Assembly: GCA_947473535.1 (NCBI GenBank)
Contig: CANJFK010000035.1
Coordinates: 1-7,464, forward strand
From: Legionellaceae bacterium
Lineage (GTDB): Bacteria; Pseudomonadota; Gammaproteobacteria; Legionellales; Legionellaceae
Direction: 5' to 3'
Length of the DNA stretch: 7,464 nt
A program made the position numbers and the translations under genes. Of the stretch, positions 1 to 6,547 are shown piece after piece (the stretch's first letter is position 1; each line of letters starts with the position of its first letter). The notes beneath the pieces were generated by a model. It did no database searches. It had not been told where the DNA came from and was given only the letters and a program-made list of their open reading frames with translations.

Positions 1-2216
1 GCACGCGTTCGATCCGTTTTAACAAATAGCGCGGGATAATGATTTGATTCGCGAATGCGGGCGTCTACAACGCCAGGCACATGCTTAATATGCTGTAATA
101 ACTTTTTAGCATACTGGTTATTTCCTACCGCGTTCAACCCCGTAATTTGGATATCAACGTCCGAAGGCTGTCCAAAATTAAGCACTTTACCAACGATATC
201 GGCCGGCAAGAAAGCAAACCCAACCCCCGGAAACGCTAAATTTAACGCGCGCCTTAATTGATGAATATAATCTTCAACAGGATGGTGGTTTGGCTTTAAT
301 GAAATGAACGTGTCCGCATCACACGCGCCATTCGTGGCCGAACTATTATAAGTTAAGTTAACGCCGCTGATAGGTAAACCTATATTATCGACTGTATTGT
401 CTAATTCATCAGCAGGAATCACTTGTCGAATAACTTGATTAACCTTTGCCGCGAGTTTTGCTGTTTCCTCAATGCGAGTCCCTGAGTGGGCAGAATAATG
501 CAGTAAAATTTGCCCTGCATCTACTTTAGGGAAAAAATCGGAACCCAGCGCCGGCCACAATATAGCGAGTGACAGCAAAACAAAGGCAAGCAGGCCGCAC
601 GCAAAGAGGGTGCTATTGTCCAAAACCCACGTTAACCGCTCTGAATAATAATGTTGACCGTTTTTAAATTTGAGTTCAAACCACGCATGAAAACGAGCTA
701 ATCGATTTGGTGAAACGGCGTTGGTATCACCCAGTGGTTTTGTTTCTAATAAATAATAAGCCATGGTTGGCAGCAACGTTCTTGACAATAAATAAGACGC
801 TATCATGGCGAATATCACCGCTTCAGCAAGCGGAATAAATAAATATTTGGAGATCCCCGTCAGAAAAAACATAGGCAAGAAAACAATACAAATACATAAC
901 GTTGCCACAATAGCTGGCGTTGCTATTTGTTTGGCGCCGTCAAGAATGGCATCTTTTACCGCTTTGCCCTGCTCCAAATTCCAATTAATATTTTCAATCG
1001 CAACCGTCGCGTCGTCAACAAGGATACCGACAGCCAGAGCGAGCCCTCCAAGCGTCATAATATTGATCGTTTGACCAATCATTGAAAGCACAGTAATCGA
1101 CGCTAAAATAGCCAGTGGGATCGAGATAGTGATAATAAATGTGCTACGTAGGCTACCTAGAAAAACCAAAACCATGGCCCCGGTTAAGAATGCAGCCGTT
1201 ATGCCTTCTGTAACAACGCCCTTAATGGCCGATGTAACGAATATAGCCTGATTTCCGGAGATTGTTAGCTCCAGTGCTTTCGTTAACCCGCCTTTAATAA
1301 GGGGTATCAGTGCAACCACGCGGTTAATGATTTCTAATGTTGATGCACTACCTGTTTTTTCAACACCCAACATCACGGCTCGCGTACCATTGATGTTCAC
1401 AATATTGGTTTGCGGAGGAAACCCATCGCGCACATGCCCCACATCACGTAAATAAATCACGACATTAGGTGACGTTTTAACCGGCAAATTATTGAAGTCA
1501 TCGACCACTAGTGGACTATTATTGATACCAACAATATATTCGTACAAACCTATTTTTTCAGTGCCTGCAGGGATAATTAAGCTTTGCGCGTTAACGGCTG
1601 TACTCACATTTTGTGCTGACACGCCATATTTTTGCATGGCATTTGTATCGATATCCATCATAATTTGGCGCGTTTTTCCCCCATAGCCTGGCGGTACGGA
1701 CGCCCCTTGAACCGTCGCCAACTGTGGTCGAACGAAATTATTAGCCAAATCATTGAGGCGTTGTTCTGGCAACGTGGCGCTTGATAAAAGAAGATTCATA
1801 ACAGGAACGGTTGAAGCATCATAACTTAAGACAAACGGCGGAGTGATGCCTGGTGGTAACAACTTCAACAAGGTTTGTGAAATAGCGGTGACTTGACTCA
1901 ACGCGATTCCAATATCAGTCCCTTCATGGAAAAATAATTTGGTAACACTCACACCGAGCAATGATTCCGACTCCATGTGCTCGATATTGTTGACCGTTGT
2001 TGTGGCTGCTAACTCGAATATAGTCGTAATACGATTTGCCATTTCCTTCGGCGACATATTAGAGTATGACCAAACGACGCTAACCACAGGGATATTAATC
2101 GCTGGAAAAATATCTTTTGTTGTTCTAATAATAGATAGAATCCCAAGGATCAACAACAAGATAGCCAACACAATAAAGGTGTATGGTTTGGACAGGGCTA
2201 ATCGTACAAGCCACAT
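1..2216 (-). CDS. RND-family efflux transporter permease subunit (AcrB/CzcA superfamily), C-terminal part beyond the window
   Basis: This is an inner-membrane proton-driven efflux pump subunit of the resistance-nodulation-division superfamily. I translated the minus strand by hand and found one uninterrupted frame of 738 codons that leaves the window without a stop; family members have about 1,020-1,080 residues. The start MWLVRLALSKPYTF matches the usual opening of one RND efflux subgroup, which fixes the ATG at 2216. It has only a weak AGAAAG (2228-2233) upstream. TM1 spans about residues 10-30 and a porter domain follows to about 330. TM4 carries GGLALAVGILVDDATVAIEN with Asp401-Asp402 (codons 1011-1016), equivalent to the proton-relay pair Asp407/Asp408 of AcrB. 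A second TM block starts near residue 538 (ACGLLAFVLLSLAI), followed by GSDFFPKVDAGQ, the start of the second porter repeat. No membrane fusion partner lies directly upstream, which is unusual; one may lie to the left. The substrate cannot be predicted. Confidence 0.95.
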   Translation of the reverse strand, partial: MWLVRLALSKPYTFIVLAILLLILGILSIIRTTKDIFPAINIPVVSVVWSYSNMSPKEMANRITTIFELAATTTVNNIEHMESESLLGVSVTKLFFHEGTDIGIALSQVTAISQTLLKLLPPGITPPFVLSYDASTVPVMNLLLSSATLPEQRLNDLANNFVRPQLATVQGASVPPGYGGKTRQIMMDIDTNAMQKYGVSAQNVSTAVNAQSLIIPAGTEKIGLYEYIVGINNSPLVVDDFNNLPVKTSPNVVIYLRDVGHVRDGFPPQTNIVNINGTRAVMLGVEKTGSASTLEIINRVVALIPLIKGGLTKALELTISGNQAIFVTSAIKGVVTEGITAAFLTGAMVLVFLGSLRSTFIITISIPLAILASITVLSMIGQTINIMTLGGLALAVGILVDDATVAIENINWNLEQGKAVKDAILDGAKQIATPAIVATLCICIVFLPMFFLTGISKYLFIPLAEAVIFAMIASYLLSRTLLPTMAYYLLETKPLGDTNAVSPNRLARFHAWFELKFKNGQHYYSERLTWVLDNSTLFACGLLAFVLLSLAILWPALGSDFFPKVDAGQILLHYSAHSGTRIEETAKLAAKVNQVIRQVIPADELDNTVDNIGLPISGVNLTYNSSATNGACDADTFISLKPNHHPVEDYIHQLRRALNLAFPGVGFAFLPADIVGKVLNFGQPSDVDIQITGLNAVGNNQYAKKLLQHIKHVPGVVDARIRESNHYPALFVKTDRTR

Positions 2217-2250
2217 AGCATCGAGAACTTTCTGTTGATAATGGCATTTG

Positions 2251-2279
2251 ATTATTACTGGTATTGATCTTGCTGTACA
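2251..2279 (-). promoter_or_regulatory. Possible sigma-70-like promoter ahead of the RND gene
   Basis: The 73-base gap between the acyltransferase stop and the RND start contains, on the minus strand, TGTACA (2279-2274, four of six bases like the -35 consensus), a 17-base spacer, and AATAAT (2256-2251, close to TATAAT). It would give a leader of roughly 30 bases. The match is modest and AT-rich DNA produces such pairs by chance. The RND gene could equally be read through from the acyltransferase gene, since no terminator hairpin with a T-run is visible in the gap. Confidence 0.22.
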
Positions 2280-2289
2280 GGTAAATTAA

Positions 2290-3408
2290 TTAGACCCGGA
2301 TAGTTATTTTTTTTCGATAAAAAAAAGTAACCACAGCCAACCAAAACAAAACAGAACTCAACGCATAGAACAATGACGCATTGCGTTGCGATGCCCAGCC
2401 AAAAAGGTGCTCTGTGATATAACTGCGTAGCGTACCGGGGGATCCGTCCATGCGTGGAAGATGGATCATCAACTGAATTTTCAAGGAAAAAATATGCAAA
2501 ACATAAGCTGCCAGCGCATACATGCCAAAAATTTCAAACGGCTTTGACCAGCGCTGCCAATGTTTTATGTCAATTAACCAATAGCATAATGCAAAACAAT
2601 TGAGCGCCAAACCACCAGTCCACAAGACATACGAGCTGGTCCATAGTGCCTTATTGATTGGAAACCACAAGCCCCAAAACCATCCAATCCCTGCTAAAAA
2701 GAGCCCAACAAGAACCATACCCCACATTTTTAATTGGCGGTCATGACGAGAAAGCAACCAAATGCCCGTGATATTTCCAAGTAATGCTGTGGCGATAGCC
2801 GGCAAAGTGCTTAATAGCCCCTCTGGATCGAAAAATTTCCCATATAGATGCGCTGATCCAAGCATCATTCGATCAATAAAAGCCGCTACATTACCTTCTG
2901 GACTTAGATTGTTTTGTCCGTAACCCTCAACAGGGATAAGCGTCATTAGGAGCCAATAGCCAATTAAAAGTCCCACCAGCAAATAAATCTGTGTTTGAAG
3001 TTTACACGTTAAAAATGCGCATGCCGCAAATAAATAACAGAGTGCAATGCGTTGCAACACACCACAGATACGGAGCGTATCAACATTAAAATGATAGGGA
3101 AACGCATTTAAAAATAGTCCCAGCAGAAAGATAGTTACTGTACGCTTTACAACATGAACAACTAGTTCACTTGAATGAAGACCTGCCTTTAATTGGTTCG
3201 ATAGAGAAAGCACCAATGAAATACCAACAATATAAATGAAAAAAGGAAAAACCAAATCAGCTAAGTGACATCCATTCCAAATGGAATGTGAAATCACGGG
3301 ATATACAAATTGGTTACCAGGCAAATTAACAAGGATCATGCAGGCAACGGTAATGCCACGAAACACATCAAGCGACAAAAGTCGCGACGATTTTTTTTCT
3401 TGAGTCAT
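2290..3408 (-). CDS. Multipass membrane acyltransferase, HGSNAT/NagX-like (COG4299, DUF5009 type)
   Basis: The protein (372 residues, normal family length) resembles heparan-alpha-glucosaminide N-acetyltransferase and bacterial NagX-like proteins, which carry acyl groups across the membrane to a sugar. Family landmarks appear in order: RLLSLDVFRGITVACMILVN (residues 9-28), SHSIWNG then ADLVFPFFIYIVG (40-62), LRICGVLQRIALCY (112-125), DPEGLLSTLPAIATALLG (194-211), NKALWTSSYVLWTGGLA (252-268) and PFEIFGMYALAAYVLH (290-305). His41 in SHSIWNG falls where the active-site histidine of human HGSNAT (His269) lies. About ten hydrophobic segments indicate an integral inner-membrane protein. The ATG at 3408 is preceded by GAGG (3422-3419) at a spacing of 10 bases, and the family's N-terminal motif begins at residue 9, supporting this start. 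The actual acceptor is unknown; GlcNAc or an envelope glycan is an inference from relatives. The gene lies 73 bases upstream of the RND permease on the same strand. Confidence 0.88.
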   Translation of the reverse strand: MTQEKKSSRLLSLDVFRGITVACMILVNLPGNQFVYPVISHSIWNGCHLADLVFPFFIYIVGISLVLSLSNQLKAGLHSSELVVHVVKRTVTIFLLGLFLNAFPYHFNVDTLRICGVLQRIALCYLFAACAFLTCKLQTQIYLLVGLLIGYWLLMTLIPVEGYGQNNLSPEGNVAAFIDRMMLGSAHLYGKFFDPEGLLSTLPAIATALLGNITGIWLLSRHDRQLKMWGMVLVGLFLAGIGWFWGLWFPINKALWTSSYVLWTGGLALNCFALCYWLIDIKHWQRWSKPFEIFGMYALAAYVLHIFSLKIQLMIHLPRMDGSPGTLRSYITEHLFGWASQRNASLFYALSSVLFWLAVVTFFYRKKITIRV

Positions 3409-3435
3409 GATTGGTTAGCCTCATCGTGGATTCAT

Positions 3436-3447
3436 ACTGCGCGCAGT
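3436..3447. promoter_or_regulatory. Perfect 12-base palindrome in the divergent intergenic region, possible operator
   Basis: The 110-base region between the divergent acyltransferase and 130-codon genes contains ACTGCGCGCAGT, a perfect palindrome. It is closely followed by CGTG-T-CACG (3449-3457), a second short dyad. It lies 28-39 bases upstream of the acyltransferase ATG, a position suited to a repressor site or a leader hairpin. The sequence is GC-rich within an otherwise AT-rich gap (poly-A at 3463-3471, TATTATTTAAATATAAAT at 3482-3499). No regulator recognising it can be named, and no convincing -35/-10 pair was found for either gene. Confidence 0.3.
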
Positions 3448-3518
3448 CGTGTCACGCTATGGAAAAAAAAACAATTTGTACTATTATTTAAATATAAATC
3501 AAGCGTGAAGGCGATATT

Positions 3519-3911
3519 ATGGATAAAATCACAATGAAACGCTATAAAGAGTCATTAAGGCACGACGAAAACGCCAGCTTCTATAATGAGCTCGAGAAAC
3601 ACACTAGTCCATTAAGGTTGTGCGCGCATGATATGGTTGAGTGCATTGACCATTTAGCAATACAAACAAACGAACTCCACGCCTTAAGACAGTCTTACGC
3701 TCAATTAGAGGAAATGCCAGTAAAAGGATTACATCGCGGCATTGAAACCATTAATACGGAGTTTTCAAATATTAATTTGATCGCTGACGAAAACAATGTA
3801 ACGAGCTTTCGTCAACGCCAACTTGCAATATTTTTTAAACAACAAAATAAATTTAATACAGAAGCCAATTTACTTGTAAAAAAAGCCATGCAAATGGAGC
3901 GTTTAAATTAA
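3519..3911 (+). CDS. Hypothetical protein, 130 residues, helix-rich, soluble
   Basis: I do not recognise this family. The frame is likely real: the ATG at 3519 has GAAGG (3507-3511) seven bases upstream, and an AT-rich stretch lies just before. The protein has no signal peptide and no membrane segment. It is mostly charged and polar, with long predicted helices (about 33-66, with heptad-like leucines in HLAIQTNELHALRQSYAQLEE, and about 96-128, rich in Gln, Lys and Phe). A short non-helical segment around 68-95 contains IADENN. Two cysteines (Cys35, Cys42) lie in the first helix. The composition suggests a small cytoplasmic helical-bundle protein; a secreted effector or partner role cannot be judged from sequence. 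It is divergent from the acyltransferase gene and followed four bases after its stop by a large inverted repeat. An overlapping plus-strand frame starting at 3310 is antisense to the acyltransferase and less plausible. Confidence 0.6.
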   Translation: MDKITMKRYKESLRHDENASFYNELEKHTSPLRLCAHDMVECIDHLAIQTNELHALRQSYAQLEEMPVKGLHRGIETINTEFSNINLIADENNVTSFRQRQLAIFFKQQNKFNTEANLLVKKAMQMERLN

Positions 3912-3914
3912 AAA

Positions 3915-4062
3915 GGCCTGGTTCATCGTTTCGGTGAAATCATTGAAAAATGTCTTCCCCGCGGAAGCGGGGATCCATCCCTGCAACAAGCTGGGATCCA
4001 GTGTAAAAATGGATTCCCGGCTTCGCGGGAAAGACAAAGCGGGCGAAACGATCAACAAGGCC
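3915..4062. repeat. Composite inverted-repeat element of about 148 bases, MITE-like or a large hairpin
   Basis: The outer arms are GGCCTGGTTCATCGTTTCG (3915-3933) and CGAAACGATCAACAAGGCC (4044-4062). They are reverse complements at 17 of 19 positions, with a perfect ATCGTTTCG/CGAAACGAT core. Inside lies a second pair of inverted repeats (3951-4036), described separately. Spacers between the layers are unequal (17 and 7 bases). The element starts four bases after the stop of the 130-codon gene and ends 12 bases before the ribosome binding site of the 93-codon gene. As RNA it could fold into a long branched stem. A clean target-site duplication was not found: flanks are AAAA and ATTA. It may be a small non-autonomous mobile element or a processing or termination structure between the two genes. 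Confidence 0.7.
3951..4036. repeat. Dispersed palindromic repeat of the MDSRLRG-type, with 27-base inverted ends
   Basis: The left end begins GTCTTCCCCGCGGAAGCGGG and reads to ATCCAT (3952-3978). The reverse complement of the right end begins GTCTTTCCCGCGAAGCCGGG (4035-4009). The two match at 22 of 27 positions. Each end also folds alone: TCCCCGC-GGAA-GCGGGGA (3956-3973, seven base pairs with a GGAA loop) and TTCCCG/CGGGAA (4014-4019 with 4026-4031). A third small stem, CTGG-GAT-CCAG, lies in the centre (3991-4001). Its translations contain FPAEAGIH, MDSRLRGKD and SFPRSRES, which I recognise as the spurious peptides produced by a palindromic repeat scattered through many proteobacterial genomes. 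Those frames are therefore not called as genes. Confidence 0.82.
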
Positions 4063-4087
4063 ATTACATTAAAAGAGAGGGAACGCC

Positions 4088-4369
4088 ATGCCAACACCGT
4101 CGGACACAAAAAAAGATAGCGTATGGTCTACATCAATGAATGAATCAGTACAGCGGCTAAATAACACGGTTTGTGAAAAAATAAATCCATTTAGGCCTGA
4201 AAACCAAGATAATTTGATTTGGGTGAAGGAAACATCAGAAGAATGCGACTTTACCACTATTTGTCAGAACGCTGACGAAAACAAACGTGATTCAGACAGC
4301 CACTCTACGCTGCTCCAAGAGACGCTAAACGACACGGAAGATGATGAATCAAATGATGTAAGCCCCTAA
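4088..4369 (+). CDS. Hypothetical acidic protein, 93 residues
   Basis: No family was recognised. The ATG at 4088 has a strong Shine-Dalgarno GAGAGG (4075-4080) seven bases upstream, and that site lies just outside the inverted repeat. The product is hydrophilic and probably largely disordered: 21 Asp/Glu against 8 Lys/Arg, with the acid concentrated after residue 48 and a tail NDTEDDESNDVSP. Cysteines are at 29, 53 and 59. There is no signal peptide and no membrane segment. It shares a 15-base stretch, in the same reading frame, with the upstream 130-codon gene (ADEN in both). The stop lies 10 bases from the stop of the convergent ABC permease. It may be co-transcribed with the 130-codon gene through the repeat. 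A frame on the opposite strand (4257-4069) is judged a shadow because it lacks the strong ribosome binding site. Functions such as effector or regulator would be guesswork. Confidence 0.5.
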   Translation: MPTPSDTKKDSVWSTSMNESVQRLNNTVCEKINPFRPENQDNLIWVKETSEECDFTTICQNADENKRDSDSHSTLLQETLNDTEDDESNDVSP

Positions 4370-4379
4370 AAGCATCCAT

Positions 4380-5624
4380 TTAATCTAACGTTTTTCTGTA
4401 CCGTTTAAATCCAATAAACATAACCAGCACCATAAATCCAAGAATAGGAATGAGCTCGCGCCAAACATCCAGGAAACCGTTTCCTTTTAATAAAATACCT
4501 CGCACAATAACCAAAAAATGTGTTAAAGGCAGTATATTCCCTATGAATTGTGCCCAATCAGGCATGCCTCGAAAGGGAAACATGAAACCAGATAATAGAA
4601 TAGATGGTAAAAAGAAAAACATGGCACTCTGTACCGCTTGCAATTGGTTGGTTGCCAACGTAGAAAACGTTAATCCCATGGATAAATTAGCAGCAATAAA
4701 GGGCAAGCAAAGTATTAATAGTAAAATAATACTCCCTTCCATCGGCACACCAAAAACAAACCTAGCCATGCATAAGATCAGTAAAATTTGCACATATCCC
4801 ACCATGATATAGGGTACAATTTTGCCAACCATCACTTCCAAGGGCCTTAGCGGGGTTGCCAATAGATTCTCCATCGTGCCTCGCTCATACTCGCGAGTTA
4901 TAGCAAGCGCCGTAATAATCACCAAGGTCATCGTCAAGACAACACCAAGCAGCCCAGGAACGATATTGTACGCGGTAATCGCTAGTGGATTATAAACCGC
5001 ATGAACCAATGGTCTATAAGATGCCCGACTGGGCATCAATGATTCAAGTGGGCCTTTCAGCGTCTCAATCAACGAGAGCTGTGATAAATCAGTAAATACT
5101 GACACCGCTCGACTAGTTGCCGCCGGATCGGTTGCATCTGCTTCTAAAAGTACAGCGGGTTTCAGACCCTTCACTAAATCATGTTCAAAGTTAGGTGGAA
5201 AATTAACAACAAATTGCACTCGACCTGTCTTCAATAAATAATTCGCTTCAGCTTCAGTGGACGCTGGACTGATGAACTCAAAGTAGGTCGAGTTCTGCAT
5301 ACCATTTAAAATTCGCCTACTAAATACGTTGTGCTCATCGCCAACAATAGCGGTTGGTAAATGACGTGGGTTTAAATTGATCGCAAACCCAAATAAAATA
5401 AGCTGGATTAAAGGAATACCAATCATCATACCTAGCGTCGTTTTGTCTCGACGCATCTGAATAAATTCTTTCATCATAACGGCACGTAAGCGCGCACCAG
5501 GACCATTATTCACCTGGACTTGGGGCGCAAGATCGCTTTGATTTTTAATAAAAACAGACGCTGCATCTGAACATTTATAACGCCAAAACAGAACGTGTCC
5601 ACGAATCGTACGCCAAAATTTCAA
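4380..5624 (-). CDS. ABC-2 type transporter permease, YbhS/YbhR-like
   Basis: This is the membrane component of an ABC exporter, working with the ATPase and fusion protein encoded upstream. The 414-residue protein has one N-terminal membrane segment (about 64-83, MMIGIPLIQLILFGFAI) preceded by LRAVMMKEFIQMRRD. A large periplasmic domain follows (about 85-220, with NPRHLPTAIVGDE and NSTYFEF). A C-terminal set of about five or six membrane helices completes it. The ABC-2 hallmark REYERGTMENLLATPLRPLE (244-263) forms the coupling region after the second helix. The start is TTG at 5624 and overlaps the ATPase stop as TTGA. A full AAGGAGA six bases upstream supports that start over the internal Met50/Met51. 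Consequently the protein carries about 40 residues before the region where relatives usually begin. One permease gene alone, followed directly by a convergent gene, implies a homodimeric transporter rather than the YbhS-YbhR pair. Confidence 0.93.
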   Translation of the reverse strand: MKFWRTIRGHVLFWRYKCSDAASVFIKNQSDLAPQVQVNNGPGARLRAVMMKEFIQMRRDKTTLGMMIGIPLIQLILFGFAINLNPRHLPTAIVGDEHNVFSRRILNGMQNSTYFEFISPASTEAEANYLLKTGRVQFVVNFPPNFEHDLVKGLKPAVLLEADATDPAATSRAVSVFTDLSQLSLIETLKGPLESLMPSRASYRPLVHAVYNPLAITAYNIVPGLLGVVLTMTLVIITALAITREYERGTMENLLATPLRPLEVMVGKIVPYIMVGYVQILLILCMARFVFGVPMEGSIILLLILCLPFIAANLSMGLTFSTLATNQLQAVQSAMFFFLPSILLSGFMFPFRGMPDWAQFIGNILPLTHFLVIVRGILLKGNGFLDVWRELIPILGFMVLVMFIGFKRYRKTLD

Positions 5625-6547
5625 CCCAATTCTCCTTGGGATTTTTTTACGAGACTAATAAACGCATCTTCAAGTGTAGGCTCAATCGCTTGCCATCGGA
5701 TTGGGTATTGGCTTTCAAGCGCACGTAAACCATCCTCGATAACAACCGCATTGAAACCGCACACATGTATTCGCCGACCGAATAATGCCACTTGCGAGGT
5801 CCCCTCTATTCGTTTTACAACTTGTAGTAATGGGGTGGTTACATCACCACATATTTCCCACGTTTTCAGTTGAGTCGCCTCTATGACTTCATTGACCGTG
5901 CCTGTCACCATCAAATCACCATACGCGAGATACGCCAGACGGGTACAGCGCTCGGCTTCATCCATATAATGAGTAGACATTAACGTAGTAATTCCTTGCT
6001 CACTCAACGCGTGAATTTTATCCCAGAAATCACGGCGAGCAATAGGATCAATGCCTGCCGTTGGCTCATCCAATAACAGGAGCTGGGGCTCGTGCAGCAA
6101 ACAAGCAGCTAATGCAACACGCTGTTTCCACCCACCCGATAAATCGCCCGTTAATTGAGCTCGCCGTTCAAATAATCCCTGTTCGTGCATGATACGTGCG
6201 ACGCGCTGGTTCCGGTGGTCTAAACCATACACATTCGCAATAAACTTTAGATTTTCTTCAATACTTAAATCAGTATAAAAACTAAATTTTTGGGTCATAT
6301 AGCCAACACGTTGTTTGATTTTTTCAGACTCAGTTAAAATATTATAGCCCAAACAGCTGCCACGTCCTGAATCAGGTGTCAGCAAGCCACACAGCATCCG
6401 AATGGTAGTCGTCTTGCCACTACCGTTCGGACCTAAAAAACCAAACACTTCACCTTTTTTTACTGATAAGTTAATATCATTGACCACAACACGTCCATCA
6501 AATGATTTTCGCAACCCAAAAACATCAATAATATCCTCATTACTCAT
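5621..6547 (-). CDS. ABC transporter ATP-binding protein of the HlyD-ABC-ABC2 exporter
   Basis: This is the cytoplasmic ATPase that powers the exporter. Numbered from the ATG at 6547 (308 residues), all ABC motifs are present: Walker A GPNGSGKTT (39-47), Q-loop Gln86 in YMTQKFSFY, signature LSGGW (136-140), Walker B LLLLDEP with Glu161, D-loop AGID, and switch His193 in STHYMDEAE. The C-terminal extension ending in PTLEDAFISLVKK is typical of ATPases paired with ABC-2 permeases of drug-export type. It is a single nucleotide-binding domain, unlike the two-domain YbhF or RbbA. The frame stays open upstream to a TTG at 6571, but that lacks a Shine-Dalgarno. The ATG at 6547 (MSNEDIIDVFGLRKSF) matches where relatives begin and has a weak CAGG eight bases before it. 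It overlaps the fusion-protein stop by 8 bases, and its own stop overlaps the permease start, so the three genes form one operon. Confidence 0.95.
   Translation of the reverse strand: MSNEDIIDVFGLRKSFDGRVVVNDINLSVKKGEVFGFLGPNGSGKTTTIRMLCGLLTPDSGRGSCLGYNILTESEKIKQRVGYMTQKFSFYTDLSIEENLKFIANVYGLDHRNQRVARIMHEQGLFERRAQLTGDLSGGWKQRVALAACLLHEPQLLLLDEPTAGIDPIARRDFWDKIHALSEQGITTLMSTHYMDEAERCTRLAYLAYGDLMVTGTVNEVIEATQLKTWEICGDVTTPLLQVVKRIEGTSQVALFGRRIHVCGFNAVVIEDGLRALESQYPIRWQAIEPTLEDAFISLVKKSQGELG
5631..5637 (-). promoter_or_regulatory. Ribosome binding site AAGGAGA that fixes the TTG start of the permease
   Basis: On the minus strand AAGGAGA (5637-5631) precedes the TTG at 5624 by six bases. It lies inside the last codons of the ATPase gene (Gly-Glu-Leu-Gly-stop), and the TGA stop overlaps the TTG start. 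This arrangement is typical of translational coupling. It decides the start in favour of TTG, because the alternative ATG codons about 50 codons further on have nothing comparable in their favour. Confidence 0.85.

Noticed and set aside
55..2238. Four plus-strand open frames (55-261, 805-1074, 1492-1686, 1939-2238)
   Set aside because: All lie antisense inside the continuous minus-strand RND coding frame, whose translation matches the family throughout; they show no recognisable domains.
2273..2280. CTGTACAG palindrome suggesting a LexA-type operator
   Set aside because: It has only the CTGT and ACAG ends without the eight-base spacer of an SOS box; an 8-base palindrome alone is not informative.
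3310..3537. Plus-strand frame of 75 codons
   Set aside because: Its first part is antisense to the acyltransferase N-terminus, the rest crosses the AT-rich divergent gap, and it overlaps the better-supported start at 3519.
3907..4066. ATTA flanking the composite repeat as a target-site duplication
   Set aside because: On the left, ATTA is four bases away from the GGCC end, while on the right it is adjacent; in AT-rich DNA this is not convincing.
3903..4119. Frames 3934-4119 (+) and 3903-4109 (-) across the palindromic repeat
   Set aside because: Their peptides (FPAEAGIH, MDSRLRGKD, SFPRSRES) are the well-known spurious translations of a dispersed palindromic repeat.
4069..4257. Minus-strand 62-codon frame opposite the acidic gene
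   Set aside because: No clear ribosome binding site, and it lies opposite the plus-strand gene that has a strong GAGAGG at proper spacing. Confidence in this choice is moderate.
4450..5873. Plus-strand frames 4450-4812 and 5595-5873
   Set aside because: Antisense to the ABC permease and ATPase genes, whose motifs are unmistakable.
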